Position numbers and translations under genes: made by a program. From contig OY759272.1 of assembly GCA_963662155.1 (NCBI GenBank), positions 45,713,686 through 45,777,685 of the forward strand: DNA of 64,000 bases. Reading direction: 5' to 3'. Of the stretch, positions 11,176-24,212 are shown in pieces (the stretch's first letter is position 1; every line of letters starts with the position of its first letter). This DNA comes from Lamellibrachia columna (Eukaryota; Annelida; Polychaeta; Sabellida; Siboglinidae). A model generated the notes under the pieces. It did no database searches. It was given only the letters and a program-made list of their open reading frames with translations, and had not been told where the DNA came from.

Positions 11176-11768
11176 TGACGGAAATTATGCATGCGCCCAG
11201 ATTCTGGAAACCTACCTATCTGGGTAATTCATAAAATAAGAGTGAACTTTTATCAGTTAATACGATGCAATTCTAATTAACTTTAAACTTTTATTGTATT
11301 GGCACAACTGTCCGACTGAATAGCTAAATCAGGAAAAAAATGCATGTTTAGCATCTTGATAATGACGCCGATTAGCTGCTGGCGCTTCATGAGAACGAAT
11401 ACACAAAATGGAGTGGTGACAGTGGGTAACAACGCGACCACGCTTCTGCGGCTAGACTCTCTTCTCGGCGAAATCAGACGGCGAACGAGAGTCGGATAAG
11501 CGAGACTACTGAATTATGTAACAATATCGATGTACGGGCGTCCTTGGTTGGACTCGGAAAGACCCCGACCCGCTGTTACGTTCATATGCTGCACGTTTCA
11601 CTGTAGCCTGTGACGGAAATTATGTATGCGCCCAGATTCTGACGCTGATTGGCTGCCGATGCTTCACGGGAACGCCTACACAACATGGAGTGGTGGCAGT
11701 GGGTAACAACGAGTCTCTGTTCTTGGCGGATTCACGAAGCCGAGCCAGAGTCGGATAAGCGAGACTAG
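11176..11768 (+). repeat. Imperfect direct duplication
   Basis: 11,176-11,206 (GACGGAAATTATGCATGCGC and onward) recurs at 11,611-11,641, and 11,365-11,508 recurs at 11,641-11,768 (GACGC.GATT.GCTG through CGGATAAGCGAGACTA). In the second copy the two parts are adjacent; in the first they are 160 bases apart. The first copy therefore gained an insert or the second lost one. No coding sequence is seen. Confidence 0.75.
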
Positions 11769-12055
11769 TTTCAGTGACACTGCGCTAGCTTGTGTTGTGT
11801 GCGCTGCAGTTGCCCGTTTCCACCATTTTACAGCAAACGTTTGGACCGACGCAGATGCAATAACGCACACCGGTGTAAGTATAATAACCGCATCGTGCAA
11901 TTTAACATGAGCATGGATAGTGCATAGGATATGTACGGGTGTTGTGCTTAAAGCGTCTTCAGCTGTCCTCGTAGCGTTACTATTGAGTAGGCTGGTGAGT
12001 GCTTTGGCCTTGGACATTGTAGTCGAGGATTGCATATGTGGTAGGCGATGTAATA

Positions 12056-12809
<754 letters not shown>

Positions 12810-14018
12810 ATGGTAACAGACAGAAAGACAGACAAACAGATAAAGAAGATGGTGATCGGCAAGTCATTTAAGGTTTTAGCGAGTTCATGGCTGTTTGTGC
12901 GTGCCCTGGTCAAGGTGGCCATTGGCCTGTACAATGATCACGATAGCAAGAAGCCGACGGTCAGCTTGAAGGGTGTTGGCTTGGATAAGGATGGACGGAT
13001 GCCCGATAAACTGCCGTCCATCATTGACATCAAGCGTGCGTTGCCGAAGCGCTGCTTCGAACCGAATATACCAACGTCGATGTATTATGCATTGAAGGAC
13101 GTGGTGTTGATCGTCATCACATACATGGTGGCCGTACAGCTAATGACCGTCCAGTCTACCGTCTTCCAGGCCCTGACCATGCTTCTATACTGGGCCGTTC
13201 AGGGAACGCTCTTCGCCGCTGCCTTTGTCATCGGACATGACTGCGGACACAACTCGTTCTCTGACAGTCACCTACTGAATGACATCGTGGGCACCGTCTA
13301 CCATGGGTTCCTGCTGTGTCCGTACTACATGTGGAAGCTATCGCACAAGCGTCACCACCAGTTCACCAACAATCTTGAGAAAGATGAATTGTTCTATCCC
13401 GTGCGCAAGTCGGCCGAAGGCGCCGGCAAAAAGACCCTGCCCGGGTTCGGACTGGGAGTGGGTTGGTTCGGCTACCTGATACAGGGATACACCCCCCGTA
13501 ATGTATGTCACTTCACCCTGACGAGTTCGCTGTTCGATGGCCATGCATTCGGCTGTGTTAGCTCGCTCATGAGTGTCTCGACCATGTCATGTCTGCTGTA
13601 CTCCTACACCCAGGCGCATGGCTTCCTCGCTTTCCTCGGATACTATTTCGTCCCGCTTTTCATCTTTGCGTCATACTGTGTCATCATCACGTTCCTGCAT
13701 CACACTGAGATGACCGTTCCGTGGATGGCTGACGGGAACTGGGACTTTGTTCGCGGCCAGCTGTGCACCGTCGACCGCGACTACGGTATTATCCACAGCA
13801 TACTCCACAACATCGGCACGCACCAGATGCATCACATGTTTCCGAAGGTGCCGCACTATCGCCTGGAGGAGGCAACAACAAACTTCCGCAAGGCGTACCC
13901 CCATCTCGAGAAGTCCTGCAGCGAGCCGATCGTGCAGTCGTTTCTGCGAATGTATTGTGTATACGAGAAGCAGTGCATCATTGACGACGACTGCAAACTG
14001 TTTTACTACTCCGAATAG
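12810..14018 (+). CDS. Methyl-end (omega-3/delta-12-type) fatty acid desaturase
   Basis: A single-exon frame of 402 codons with a membrane-bound fatty acid desaturase fold. It should insert a double bond toward the methyl end of C18-C20 fatty acids in the ER, giving linoleic or omega-3 products. The three iron-binding histidine boxes are HDCGH (143-147), HKRHH (179-183) and HQMHH (338-342); HHTEMTVPW (from 297) and TVDRDYG before the last box are typical of the plant FAD2/FAD3 and nematode FAT-1 group. The N-terminal LPSIIDIKRALPKRCF matches the lead of delta-12 and omega-3 enzymes. No cytochrome b5 domain, so it is not a front-end desaturase. Start ATG 12,810 follows a possible splice acceptor; ATG 12,849 would give 389 codons. 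GC content is higher than in the flanks. Whether it is delta-12 or omega-3 cannot be read from sequence. Intact. Confidence 0.93.
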   Translation: MVTDRKTDKQIKKMVIGKSFKVLASSWLFVRALVKVAIGLYNDHDSKKPTVSLKGVGLDKDGRMPDKLPSIIDIKRALPKRCFEPNIPTSMYYALKDVVLIVITYMVAVQLMTVQSTVFQALTMLLYWAVQGTLFAAAFVIGHDCGHNSFSDSHLLNDIVGTVYHGFLLCPYYMWKLSHKRHHQFTNNLEKDELFYPVRKSAEGAGKKTLPGFGLGVGWFGYLIQGYTPRNVCHFTLTSSLFDGHAFGCVSSLMSVSTMSCLLYSYTQAHGFLAFLGYYFVPLFIFASYCVIITFLHHTEMTVPWMADGNWDFVRGQLCTVDRDYGIIHSILHNIGTHQMHHMFPKVPHYRLEEATTNFRKAYPHLEKSCSEPIVQSFLRMYCVYEKQCIIDDDCKLFYYSE

Positions 14019-14921
14019 TGTAACAATGCATCACGGGGTACTGCTGCTGGTGCAACGCAACCATACCGCTACTCTCAATTATTTGCTTCATCGAAAATGT
14101 GACCCAGTTAGGAAAAGGTAAAAGTAATTGTTCTAAAAAACGCTAGAAAGTGTTATACAACATTGTTATAAATTGATGAACTCCGACAGTTCAGGTGTAG
14201 ATTTGACAAACAGTTTTCCTCGTGTAATGCAGTTGAGGAGAAGAAATATTGTCACCAGATGTCGCCCCTCATGTCGTTGTGCGGCAAGGCTTTCTTCCTT
14301 TGTTCTTAGTTAGCATGATCCTCCGTTTACAAGAGTTATGTAGTTTAAACTATGTAATTCAGCAAACGTTTATTCGGACTCTGAACACGTCATGCACATG
14401 ATCTTTGCAGTTATTTCTGGAGAATGGGCAGTGATTGTTAGTGGATACTAATGGTTCCGTTGAACTGGTGCCCGTAGGCACTGCATGTTGGTCTCTTTGT
14501 TCACACTATGCAAAGGTCAGAGTCTGGTCAGGCACATGTTTTGCTGTCTTGGATTAGTAGTGGTCAATATACTTTATTTGCCCTTGTAGCATAGCAATCA
14601 TGCGGCTAGTAATTATATCACAGGTATGTAAGTTCTGTATGTGCAGCATTTCGTATTCAGCATGTACGCAAACGTGTTAAGGTAAACAAATGGAATGTAT
14701 ACAGCGATGTATGTATCTGTAACATTGCGTAGACATGCGCTACAATGTTAACATGTTTGTATTGTCTTTTCAGTACCAATGAACATTTCTGGTACTGTTT
14801 TAAGCACTGTGTATTAGAATTGCGTCCGCATACATACCTCAGGTTATGTCGATTTACAGCTACTGTAGATTTGAAGGGCCTACCCATGTGCCAGCAATGT
14901 TGGAAAGTGGTTTAAAAGCAC
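14019..14921. other. 3' flank of desaturase, no gene seen
   Basis: No further coding frame. A CTCF-like word variant (GTCACCAGATGTCGCCCC) lies near 14,252. No AATAAA is found close to the stop, so the transcript end is unknown. Confidence 0.4.
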
Positions 14922-14925
14922 ATAC

Positions 14926-16150
<1,225 letters not shown>

Positions 16151-16224
<74 letters not shown>

Positions 16225-16410
16225 CTTACTTGACTTAATCCTGTTGGCCCCTTCAGGAGCATAGGGCGTCAACCATGTTTCTCCACCTCACTGTCTTCTG
16301 GGCTATAGCTTTGGCCTCTTGCCAGGTGACCCCCACTTTTTCAAGATCTTGTAGGGTGGAGCGTCTCCAGTTGATTTTTGGCCTTCCATATATATATATA
16401 TATATATATT
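16151..16410 (-). mobile_element. RTE LINE 3' stub inside a (TA)n tract
   Basis: 16,222-16,388 on the minus strand reads GRPKINWRRSTLQDLEKVG, then TWQEAKAIAQK and RWRNMVDALCS followed by a stop, the C-terminus of an RTE reverse transcriptase close to that at 3-1349. It ends in AAGTCAAGTAAGTCAT. Both sides are (TA)n: 16,151-16,221 and 16,389-16,410. The heavily 5'-truncated copy apparently landed in, or seeded, a TA microsatellite. Confidence 0.8.
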
Positions 16411-16429
16411 GCCATTCATTAGTTCATAC

Positions 16430-17100
16430 TCCATTCAATAATTTATATTCCAATCACAATTGCAAAGTGCTTGATAAGGTAATTGTGCAGACCTTTAAAA
16501 TAATGCCATATTGGACAGAGAATCAATGCAATGATCTAAGAAGTGGTACTGAGTGAGAGAAACGAGGAGATCGGGTAACAAAGAATCATGAGTGGGATAA
16601 AAGCAGCAACGATAAGTTTGTGAGAAATGCTGTCTAACATCTAAATTATTATCAAAAGTGACTGCTAGATTCTCCGCTGAGACCGCCGGTGTTTCATTCT
16701 GGCTCAGCATAGGTGTCGCGAAAAAACACCATGAAGTTTAACTCGCTGCTTTTGTGTACCAATAATAAACACATATTTAGCTTTAATTTGCTCTCAGTCA
16801 TCCATTGGAAGATATGATACATACAATCCCTGAGATGGTTTAAAAAGCAATTTGTATCCGGGGTGGCCAATGAAAGATAAATCTTTGTATCATCTGCTTA
16901 TAGGTGGCGATCCAAGTTGTGACGTTTAATAACTGAGCTGAGTGGAGTAGTGTAAAGAGTAAAAAGTACCGATCCAAGAACACAACCTTGAGGAACACCA
17001 CATGAAGTGGGTAGGGCCGCTGAAAAGAAAAATGGATTTGATGAGGGACCTTTAAACAATATCATATCTACGTTACTTAGATGTGTCACTTAGTTTTTGT
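16430..17100 (-). mobile_element. L2-like LINE relic, RT fragment
   Basis: On the minus strand CGVPQGCVLGSVLFTLYT is followed in another frame by LYADDTKIYLSL (catalytic DD) and FQWMTESKLKLNM, then ETPAVSAENLAVTFDNNL, CFYPTHDS. This order (GVPQGSVLGP, YADDTQ, SKLKLN, SARNLGV) is typical of L2-like elements. Several frameshifts and stops. Confidence 0.78.
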
Positions 17101-17195
17101 CAAGAGTTTCTGTCCGGCCGTTACCGTGTTTTGTTGCAAAGCTAAAGTTCATATTGTAGGATAACACATTCTTCGTACCACAGCCAACCCCACAA

Positions 17196-17375
17196 CTCCC
17201 ATTCCCACCCTCACCCCACTCCCACTCTCACCCCACTCCCATTCCCACTCTCACCCCACTCCCACTCCCACTCTCACCCCACTCCCATTCCCACTCTCAC
17301 CCACTCCAATTCCCACTCTCACCCCACTCCCATTCCCACTCTCACCCCACTCCCATTCCAACTCTCACCCCACCC
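17196..17375. repeat. 24-bp minisatellite, C-rich
   Basis: About seven copies of units like CCCACTCCCATTCCCACTCT plus CACC, with small variants. Confidence 0.9.
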
Positions 17376-17389
17376 CATCTGCTAGCAGT

Positions 17390-18040
17390 GACACAATATG
17401 TAGATAATGTTTTCCAATCATTGATTGTCCTCTGTGAGAACGAGTATTCCTGATATTCAATCTACACTGATCCTTTACTAATGTTACTTCACGTCCTCTA
17501 GGTCTAATATTTTCCTTGAGGGAGAAAAAATATTTCTATCAGCATTTACATACCCATTCAATATCTTAAAAACTTCAATCTGATCTCCCCTTAACCTCCT
17601 TGTCTCTAGAGTTGTTAAACCACATTCTTTCAGGCGTTCTTCATAACTAAGGTCTCTCAGTTATGGAAACATTTTAGTTGATATCCTCTGTATTCGTTCA
17701 AGCGTATTTCCTTCTTACGATATGGTCTCCGCGTTTGTATACAGTATTGTAGATGAGACCTAACTATTGCTTAATACAGAGGTATATTTAGCTTTTTCCG
17801 TGTATGTTATATTTCTCCTAATCAACCCACGAATTGAATTTCACTTTGAAGCTGAAATACCACACTGGTCTGAAACTTTCATGTGAGCACTTATTGTTAC
17901 TCTTAAGTCATTTTCTTTTACAGTAGTACATATAACAGCATCTCCCATTTTATAGTTTATATCTGAATGTATGCATTTATATTTCCCAAAATTTAATAAC
18001 ATAAAAAAATTGAATAGCAGAAGTTCATTATCTAGATGGA
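17390..18040 (-). mobile_element. CR1 LINE relic, C-terminal half
   Basis: The minus strand reads GKYKCIHSDINYKMGDAV, then VSDQCG, GLIRRNI, TLERIQRISTKMFP, LRDLSYEERLKECGLTTLE and RRLRGDQIEVFKILNGYVN, the CR1 reverse transcriptase C-terminus. Stops are frequent. The N-terminal half of the same element lies at 19,961-21,440; an L2-like element sits between them in the opposite direction, so this CR1 was split by a nested insertion. Confidence 0.82.
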
Positions 18041-18479
18041 TATGTCACGGTAATAAGACTACCTGATAGGTCCAGAGCATATATAAACCCAGATAACAAA
18101 CAGCTACCTCGTTCTGAGAATGCATCTGCCGTTTGAAACATTCCGAGCACGACCGAGTACGCTCGTTGGCCTAGACACGCGATTGTACACTACAACCGTC
18201 TCACAGCATTGTGTAGACAACACATTGGTGTCGTCCGTGTCTATTGCTTGAACAAACGTTGTGTACATATCGGACTCACTGAGGTAAACATCCTTGTCAG
18301 TGATACATGACCGGCGTGAACGGCGTGAATGTTGTAGTCACATACTACATTTACACGACCGTAGGAGTGCAAAACTAAAAACAAACTGGTGATACATATT
18401 ATCGCCCGTTGTGTACCTAGCACTGTGTAGTGAATTGGCGCCATCAGTCAGAAAACTTCAGTGGTGTCGGTCAAGCTCG

Positions 18480-19960
18480 AACGCTCGCCTGATTGAGTAT
18501 CTCCACGGAAACATGGAGAGCCCGAATTGGATGCTTTCAAACGTGTGCGTCACGGAAAGCTAATGGTCGCGTCGGCCGAACCAATCGAAGGCGAGCCACG
18601 CGGAACAAATCGTCGGCTGGAGGTGGGCATGCGGTCCCACTCACCGCTGTGCTGTGCCTCCACATCGACCTACTGCTGGCGTCGTTGTTGTTGGTGAGTG
18701 GCATTGAGCCAAACCCGAGATAACAGCAAAAGCCGTTGTGAAATCCTTCGAAGAAGGCCGTCCCACGAAACCTAGCTAGCGACGCTCCCACTTCAAGTAG
18801 GGATATTGCCAACGCAATATGGTAACACATAGAAAAAAGACGGATCATTCTGAGTCCGACGACATGACGAGATCAATAGTTGTTACTGGTGCCACCTACA
18901 TCGAAACACACACGAAACAAGAACGACGTAGAGACGACACCACATTTGCACGCCACCTAATCACAACACTCGGCGCCAACCCATCACACATACAACGTGT
19001 ATTCCGATTCCCGAAACAGCAGACGAACGACCTCCACTTATTAAAATCATCTTCCTGAATGGTTTGGGCAGACCGGTGGCAGCTTCAAGTAGCTGAACAC
19101 AAAGTCTGTGTACAGACGATTGGAAATATTACCCCGACTACCTACCACCTGAAATGTGTGCAGCGTCTTAACGATAAGGAATACCGAGTTCTTGGTGTTA
19201 TAGTTGATGATAAGTGTTTATTTAAACAGCAGATTTCGTCTATTTGTTGCAAGGAATACAGCACAATCAATGTTCTTTTTCGTTGTTTTCATACTGCTAA
19301 CATTGATGCTCTCATCTCTAAGGCATAACGCATAATTTGTCCGCCCAGTGCTGGAATACTGTTCGACGGTATGGAACCAGCTAGGCATTACTTTATATTT
19401 AAATATTATTTTATACCATGTGAATAGTATTTTATACCATGTACAGCGCATTGATCCATATAGTGGGAATTACCGCGTTTAAAAATGCTGTATTATTATT
19501 ATTATTAATATTATTACTTGGGCATGAGTGGCCAGTTACAGAATGTGCATAGGTTCTTTACGCGCCGGGTCTGTTACCATTATCAAATCGATACTAATCA
19601 TGGTTACATACAAAGACTCGAATATCGTAAACTACAGATTCTCGAACTCCGCAGGATTTGGACATGTCAGTGTATCTGAAAATAACCCCATTTCTTGTAA
19701 TAACCGTGTTATAAATACTACAATTTCAACTATAGGTCACGGATTTAAACTTAAAATAACACCCTTTAGACTTGATAAAAAAAAAATTTGCAATCGAATT
19801 ATATCTACCTGGAACATACTACCTGAACGCATAGTAAACTTAACACCCAAAACACAATTCAAGAAAGCTCTGCGTTCAGCAAACTTTGAATCTTCAACAA
19901 AGTTTGATAGACACCTGTAGGAAATTACATGATTTGGAATCTTTGTATTCTATTTACAGC
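18480..19960 (+). mobile_element. L2-like LINE with internal deletion, left arm
   Basis: The 5' part ends in a hydrophobic run and a degenerate 2A-like motif, LLLVSGIEPNPR, then an ORF1-like segment with RSIVVTGATYIE and TTLGANPSHIQRVFRFPK. At about 19,058 this jumps straight to the C-terminal RT (WADRWQLQVAEHK, VLGVIVDDKCLFKQQIS, RPVLEYCSTVWNQ, ending STWNILPERIVNLTPKTQFK). Endonuclease and RT core are missing. The same junction is present in the right arm, so the deletion is older than the inverted duplication. The element interrupts a minus-strand CR1. Confidence 0.78.
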
Positions 19961-21440
19961 GCATTATCATGCCACCCAACCCAAACTTTTCACCAAATAG
20001 ATCGTTGTTTGCTATATTATGGTCCAAGTCACTGCTATATTATAATTGTATTAAGAATAATAACGATCATACTACTGATGCTTGTGAAACGCCACTCAAA
20101 ACTTATTTCCAGTTTGAAACCACCCCATCTACTACAAAACGCTGTCTTCTATTAGTCAGTCATTGTTCTATCCAGTCTATTGTGCCATCCCCCATACAAC
20201 GAGCTTTAATTTAAGGAGTAACCTTTGCTGTGGCACTTTGTCAAAAGCTTTCTGAAATCTAGGTAGATAATATCTACTGGTGATCCCTCGTCTATCCACT
20301 TAGTGATTTCTTCCAAAAAGCATCAGCATGACCTCGTTTTTAGGAATCCATGTTGAGATGGATATAATAATTTATGCATAACAAGTCCACCGCATGGTGT
20401 TTAATTAACCTTATTTCTCTGACTTTTTATTGAACCCTTTTTAAATAATGGTATGATGTTTGCTTCTTTCCATTCAAAAGAAACCACCCCCTCTTTTAAT
20501 AACAAGTTGAACACTCTTGCAAGTGGTAAACTAATTTGTTCTAATGTTTCCATTAGTAGTTTTGGAGGAATTCCATCCACTCCAGGTGATTTATTATCCT
20601 TCGTTGCCTTTATTTGTTATATTACCATTTCTGGAATTACAATTAACTGCGCTAAATAGTTCGATTTAGCCTCCTGAAATTTAGCACCTGGAATTGGTAA
20701 TGAACTAATATATCGTCTGGTAACCTTTGAACTGAAGTACCCATTTAGGTTTTCCGCCATTAAAAACCTTATGATATTATATTTCCAGCACTGTCTTCTA
20801 GTGGTCCAACCTTGTCTCGTGCGCTTTGTGTACTCCTGACATATCCATACAAATGTTTAAATTGTCTAATTTCAGTTGTGGCTGCATTAAGTGCTTCTTT
20901 GTAAGTTGTGTACTCTTCGTCTTTTCTGCTACGCCTATAAACCCTCCACAAAGTTGTGTACTCTTCGTCTTTTCTGCTACGCCTATAAACCCTCCACAAA
21001 GTTGTGTACTCTTCGTCTTTTCTGCTACGCCTATAAACCCTCCACAAAGTTGTGTACTCTTCGTCTTTTCTGCTACGCCTATAAACCCTCCACAAAGTTG
21101 TGTACTCTTCGTCTTTTCTGCTACGCCTATAAACCCTCCACAAAGTTGTGTACTCTTCGTCTTTTCTGCTACGCCTATAAACCCTCCACAAAGTTGTGTA
21201 CTCTTCGTCTTTTCTGCTACGCCTATAAACCCTCCACAAAGTTTGCTTTACACTATTTATCTAATAACATCTTTTAACAAGTGTTTTTTTCTAAACCGTA
21301 TTCTTTTTTTTTTGAGGGGAACAGATTGATCAACAAGCACATTGGTCGCCTGATGTTTGTAGCAGGGGAGTGATATTAAATGACACCAGTTTTGTGCCGT
21401 ATCATGCATAAATATTTTGAGATTATCCCTTGCACAAGAC
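19961..21440 (-). mobile_element. CR1 LINE relic, N-terminal half, left arm
   Basis: Minus strand, from high to low coordinates: an endonuclease scrap (WCHLISLPCYKHQATNVLV), RRSRKDEEYTT, YKEALNAATTEIRQFKHLYG, SPGVDGIPPKLLMETLEQIS, WKEANIIPLFKKGS, PVDIIYLDFRKAFDKVPQQR and RRQRFVVDGVVSNWK with decayed SGV. This is the order of a CR1 ORF2. It carries stops and a 48-bp tandem expansion (20,904-21,241). Confidence 0.8.
20904..21241 (-). repeat. 48-bp tandem repeat inside CR1 coding sequence, seven copies
   Basis: Seven near-identical 48-bp units, each coding in frame for the 16-residue block RVYRRSRKDEEYTTLW. The right arm of the inverted duplication has one unit at 26,120-26,170, so the expansion took place in the left arm after duplication. 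Confidence 0.95.
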
Positions 21441-22839
21441 ACATTGTAGGCATGGATTAATTATTGTTTGACCACATACATTTCCTGACGCAGATGCCTA
21501 CATTTACCCCCGCCCTCTTATCTCTTCACCCATCACCGTCAGTTCCGTCTCTAATCACCTTCGGCCGTCGTCCCCTTCGGCCATCGCCACTTATTTCTCC
21601 CTCCATTTACCTTCGTAAAGAATGGGGTGACCGAAATTGTACACGTTCCGAAACGGCAGCAGGTGGATTTGAATCCCAGTCCTCTCGACCGATATCACAC
21701 AGACACTGGCCCCACTGTGGATACACTTAAATTTAAGTGGTTCATTAAATTTAAGTGTAACAGTTATCATTTAAGTCTGGGTGCACGTAAATGATCAATT
21801 ATGCCACAGTGACGCCAATGTAATAACTTCGGCGCGTTCAGCTCACTGGGCACGTTGATTTATTAAAGAATCGACCTCAACGCTAAAGCATGGCGTCCAT
21901 TATATGGTGTTGAAGCTTCGCCGAGATACCGTCAGCGCCGCGATTATACGGCGTGACCCGATTAAAGCACACGTCGTCCGGCATACAACCCATCATGACG
22001 AAGGACGTCTACGCTAATGGTTTGTCTACACCCTCCTTTTTTGCCCAAGCTGTTTAACTATGCATTAAATTGTCCTTTTTTTTGTGACTTTTTGTGACTT
22101 CGTTTTTATAATATTGCATTAATATAATTATTTTTAACTTGATTACGTGGACTTAATTTGTACTTTGTTATTATATTTTATACTGTTCAAAAGCTTTTAG
22201 GCTTTATTTTGCCTTGCCCTTGACTTTGCTTTGTCTGGGTTAACATAATTTAAAATAAGTTGGAGTTATTGCTAATGCCCTATAAACTATTTACTAACGA
22301 AGCTTTTCGCCAATACGTTCATTATATCCAGAGTCGCCCTGGAGTTAAAATTCTAACATGTGTCATGTATTAATAAAAACAAGAGGTGCCTATATGGTTT
22401 ATTTCTGACTTTTCTGTTAACCTAGGTTACATGGAGGTTTAAACCACACATATATACTTTTAAGTACTTTTCATTTTGTAATGTTGTTGATGTCTTAGCC
22501 AAAAAATAGTACCTAGACATTACGTATTAAGTACTAAGTCGATTTCTAGGCAGGGTGCCTACAACCTATGTGAAGTGTTAACGGTTTATTGTCTCCTTGG
22601 TTGTCAGACCTTCACTTTCATAATATAAATATTTATGTTATTTCGTTTTATTAATTAATTAATGATCTTTTTTAATCAGTTTGTCATGTTTATGATAATG
22701 TCACCACTATTCTGTGTATTTTCTTCGATGGCATTGAGAGGTGATGACTTTGTCCTGTGCAAGCCACTTATTTGTAACAGTTTGGTTGTTATCTCAATAT
22801 ATCCCCAACAATTGGGAGTACAACATTCGCTTTCCATTT
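21441..22839. other. Left-arm sequence without a recognised gene
   Basis: No gene seen. It is mirrored in the right arm (about 24,700-25,890). A minus-strand stretch near 21,640-21,690 (GGACTGGGATTCAAATCCACC) weakly resembles a tRNA T-arm and could be a SINE head; not claimed. Confidence 0.5.
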
Positions 22840-23160
22840 CTACATGGTTTGCTATGTCTTAACCTTTGTTTTAATCGCAAGTTACTTCCAATACCTTGCT
22901 CTAGGCCAACATTAAAAATAGCCATAATGCTTATTCTGGCAGGAGACGTTAGTAATTCATATTTAATCCGTGATTACTCTACTTTTGAATCCATATGTGT
23001 TGAAATTGCATATTCTTCTTTCTCGGCATATTTTGTATGCTCCGGGACCGTCAGCCAACTTCTTTGAGGAATTTCAGGATTTGTTGGAAAATTGAGCTCC
23101 TCTACATTCTGAATTTTATATTTTTTTGCTGATTTTAAACTGGAGTTGGGTAAATGTACT
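22840..23160 (+). mobile_element. Second L2-like LINE relic, left arm
   Basis: Reads NRKLLPIPC, TLKIAIMLILAGDVS, then jumps to NSYLIRDYSTFESICVEIAYSS, which is endonuclease sequence. Compared with the right arm 257 bp are missing, between AGTA microhomologies, removing the NPGP end of the 2A motif and the start of the endonuclease. Confidence 0.75.
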
Positions 23161-23425
23161 GTAGTAACCATTAGCTTTAATGATATCCTAACCGCATTTT
23201 ACTTAAAACAACATGACTTTATCTACACACATTCATGATTACTAGCTTGAACTCAACATGTTGACGCTCAACATGGGACAATATTCAGATGCCAGCAGTT
23301 TCTGATGGTTTATCGGACCACCACACAGAAGAATTTTTTATTTGACCCATTTCACATAATACATATATATCCATGTTTAATTATAATTTTAAATAATACA
23401 GGTGTATACGGTTGCAAGTAAACAT

Positions 23426-23958
<533 letters not shown>

Positions 23959-24212
23959 GGTCAAATAAAAAATTCTTCTTCTTCTGCGTGGTGGTCCGAT
24001 AAACCATCAGAAACTGCTGGCATCTGAGTTCAAGCTAGTAATCATGAATGTGTGTAGATAAAGTCATGTTGTTTTAAGTCAAATGCGGTTAGGATATCAT
24101 CAAAGGTAATTGTTACTGCAGTACATTTATCCAACTCCAGTTTAAAATCAGCAATAAAATATAAAACTCAGAATATAAAGGTGCAAAATTTTCCAACAAA
24201 TCCTGAAATTCC

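Noticed and set aside
16222..16388. Plus-strand frame with a signal-peptide-like start (MFLHLTVFWAIALASC)
   Set aside because: It is antisense to an RTE reverse transcriptase C-terminus that matches well on the minus strand.
20826..21329. Plus-strand frames with a repeated Cys-rich block
   Set aside because: Antisense to the CR1 coding block; the minus strand explains it.
21640..21690. tRNA-like T-arm, possible SINE
   Set aside because: Only one arm resembles tRNA; no A box, cloverleaf or dispersed copies beyond the mirrored arm.
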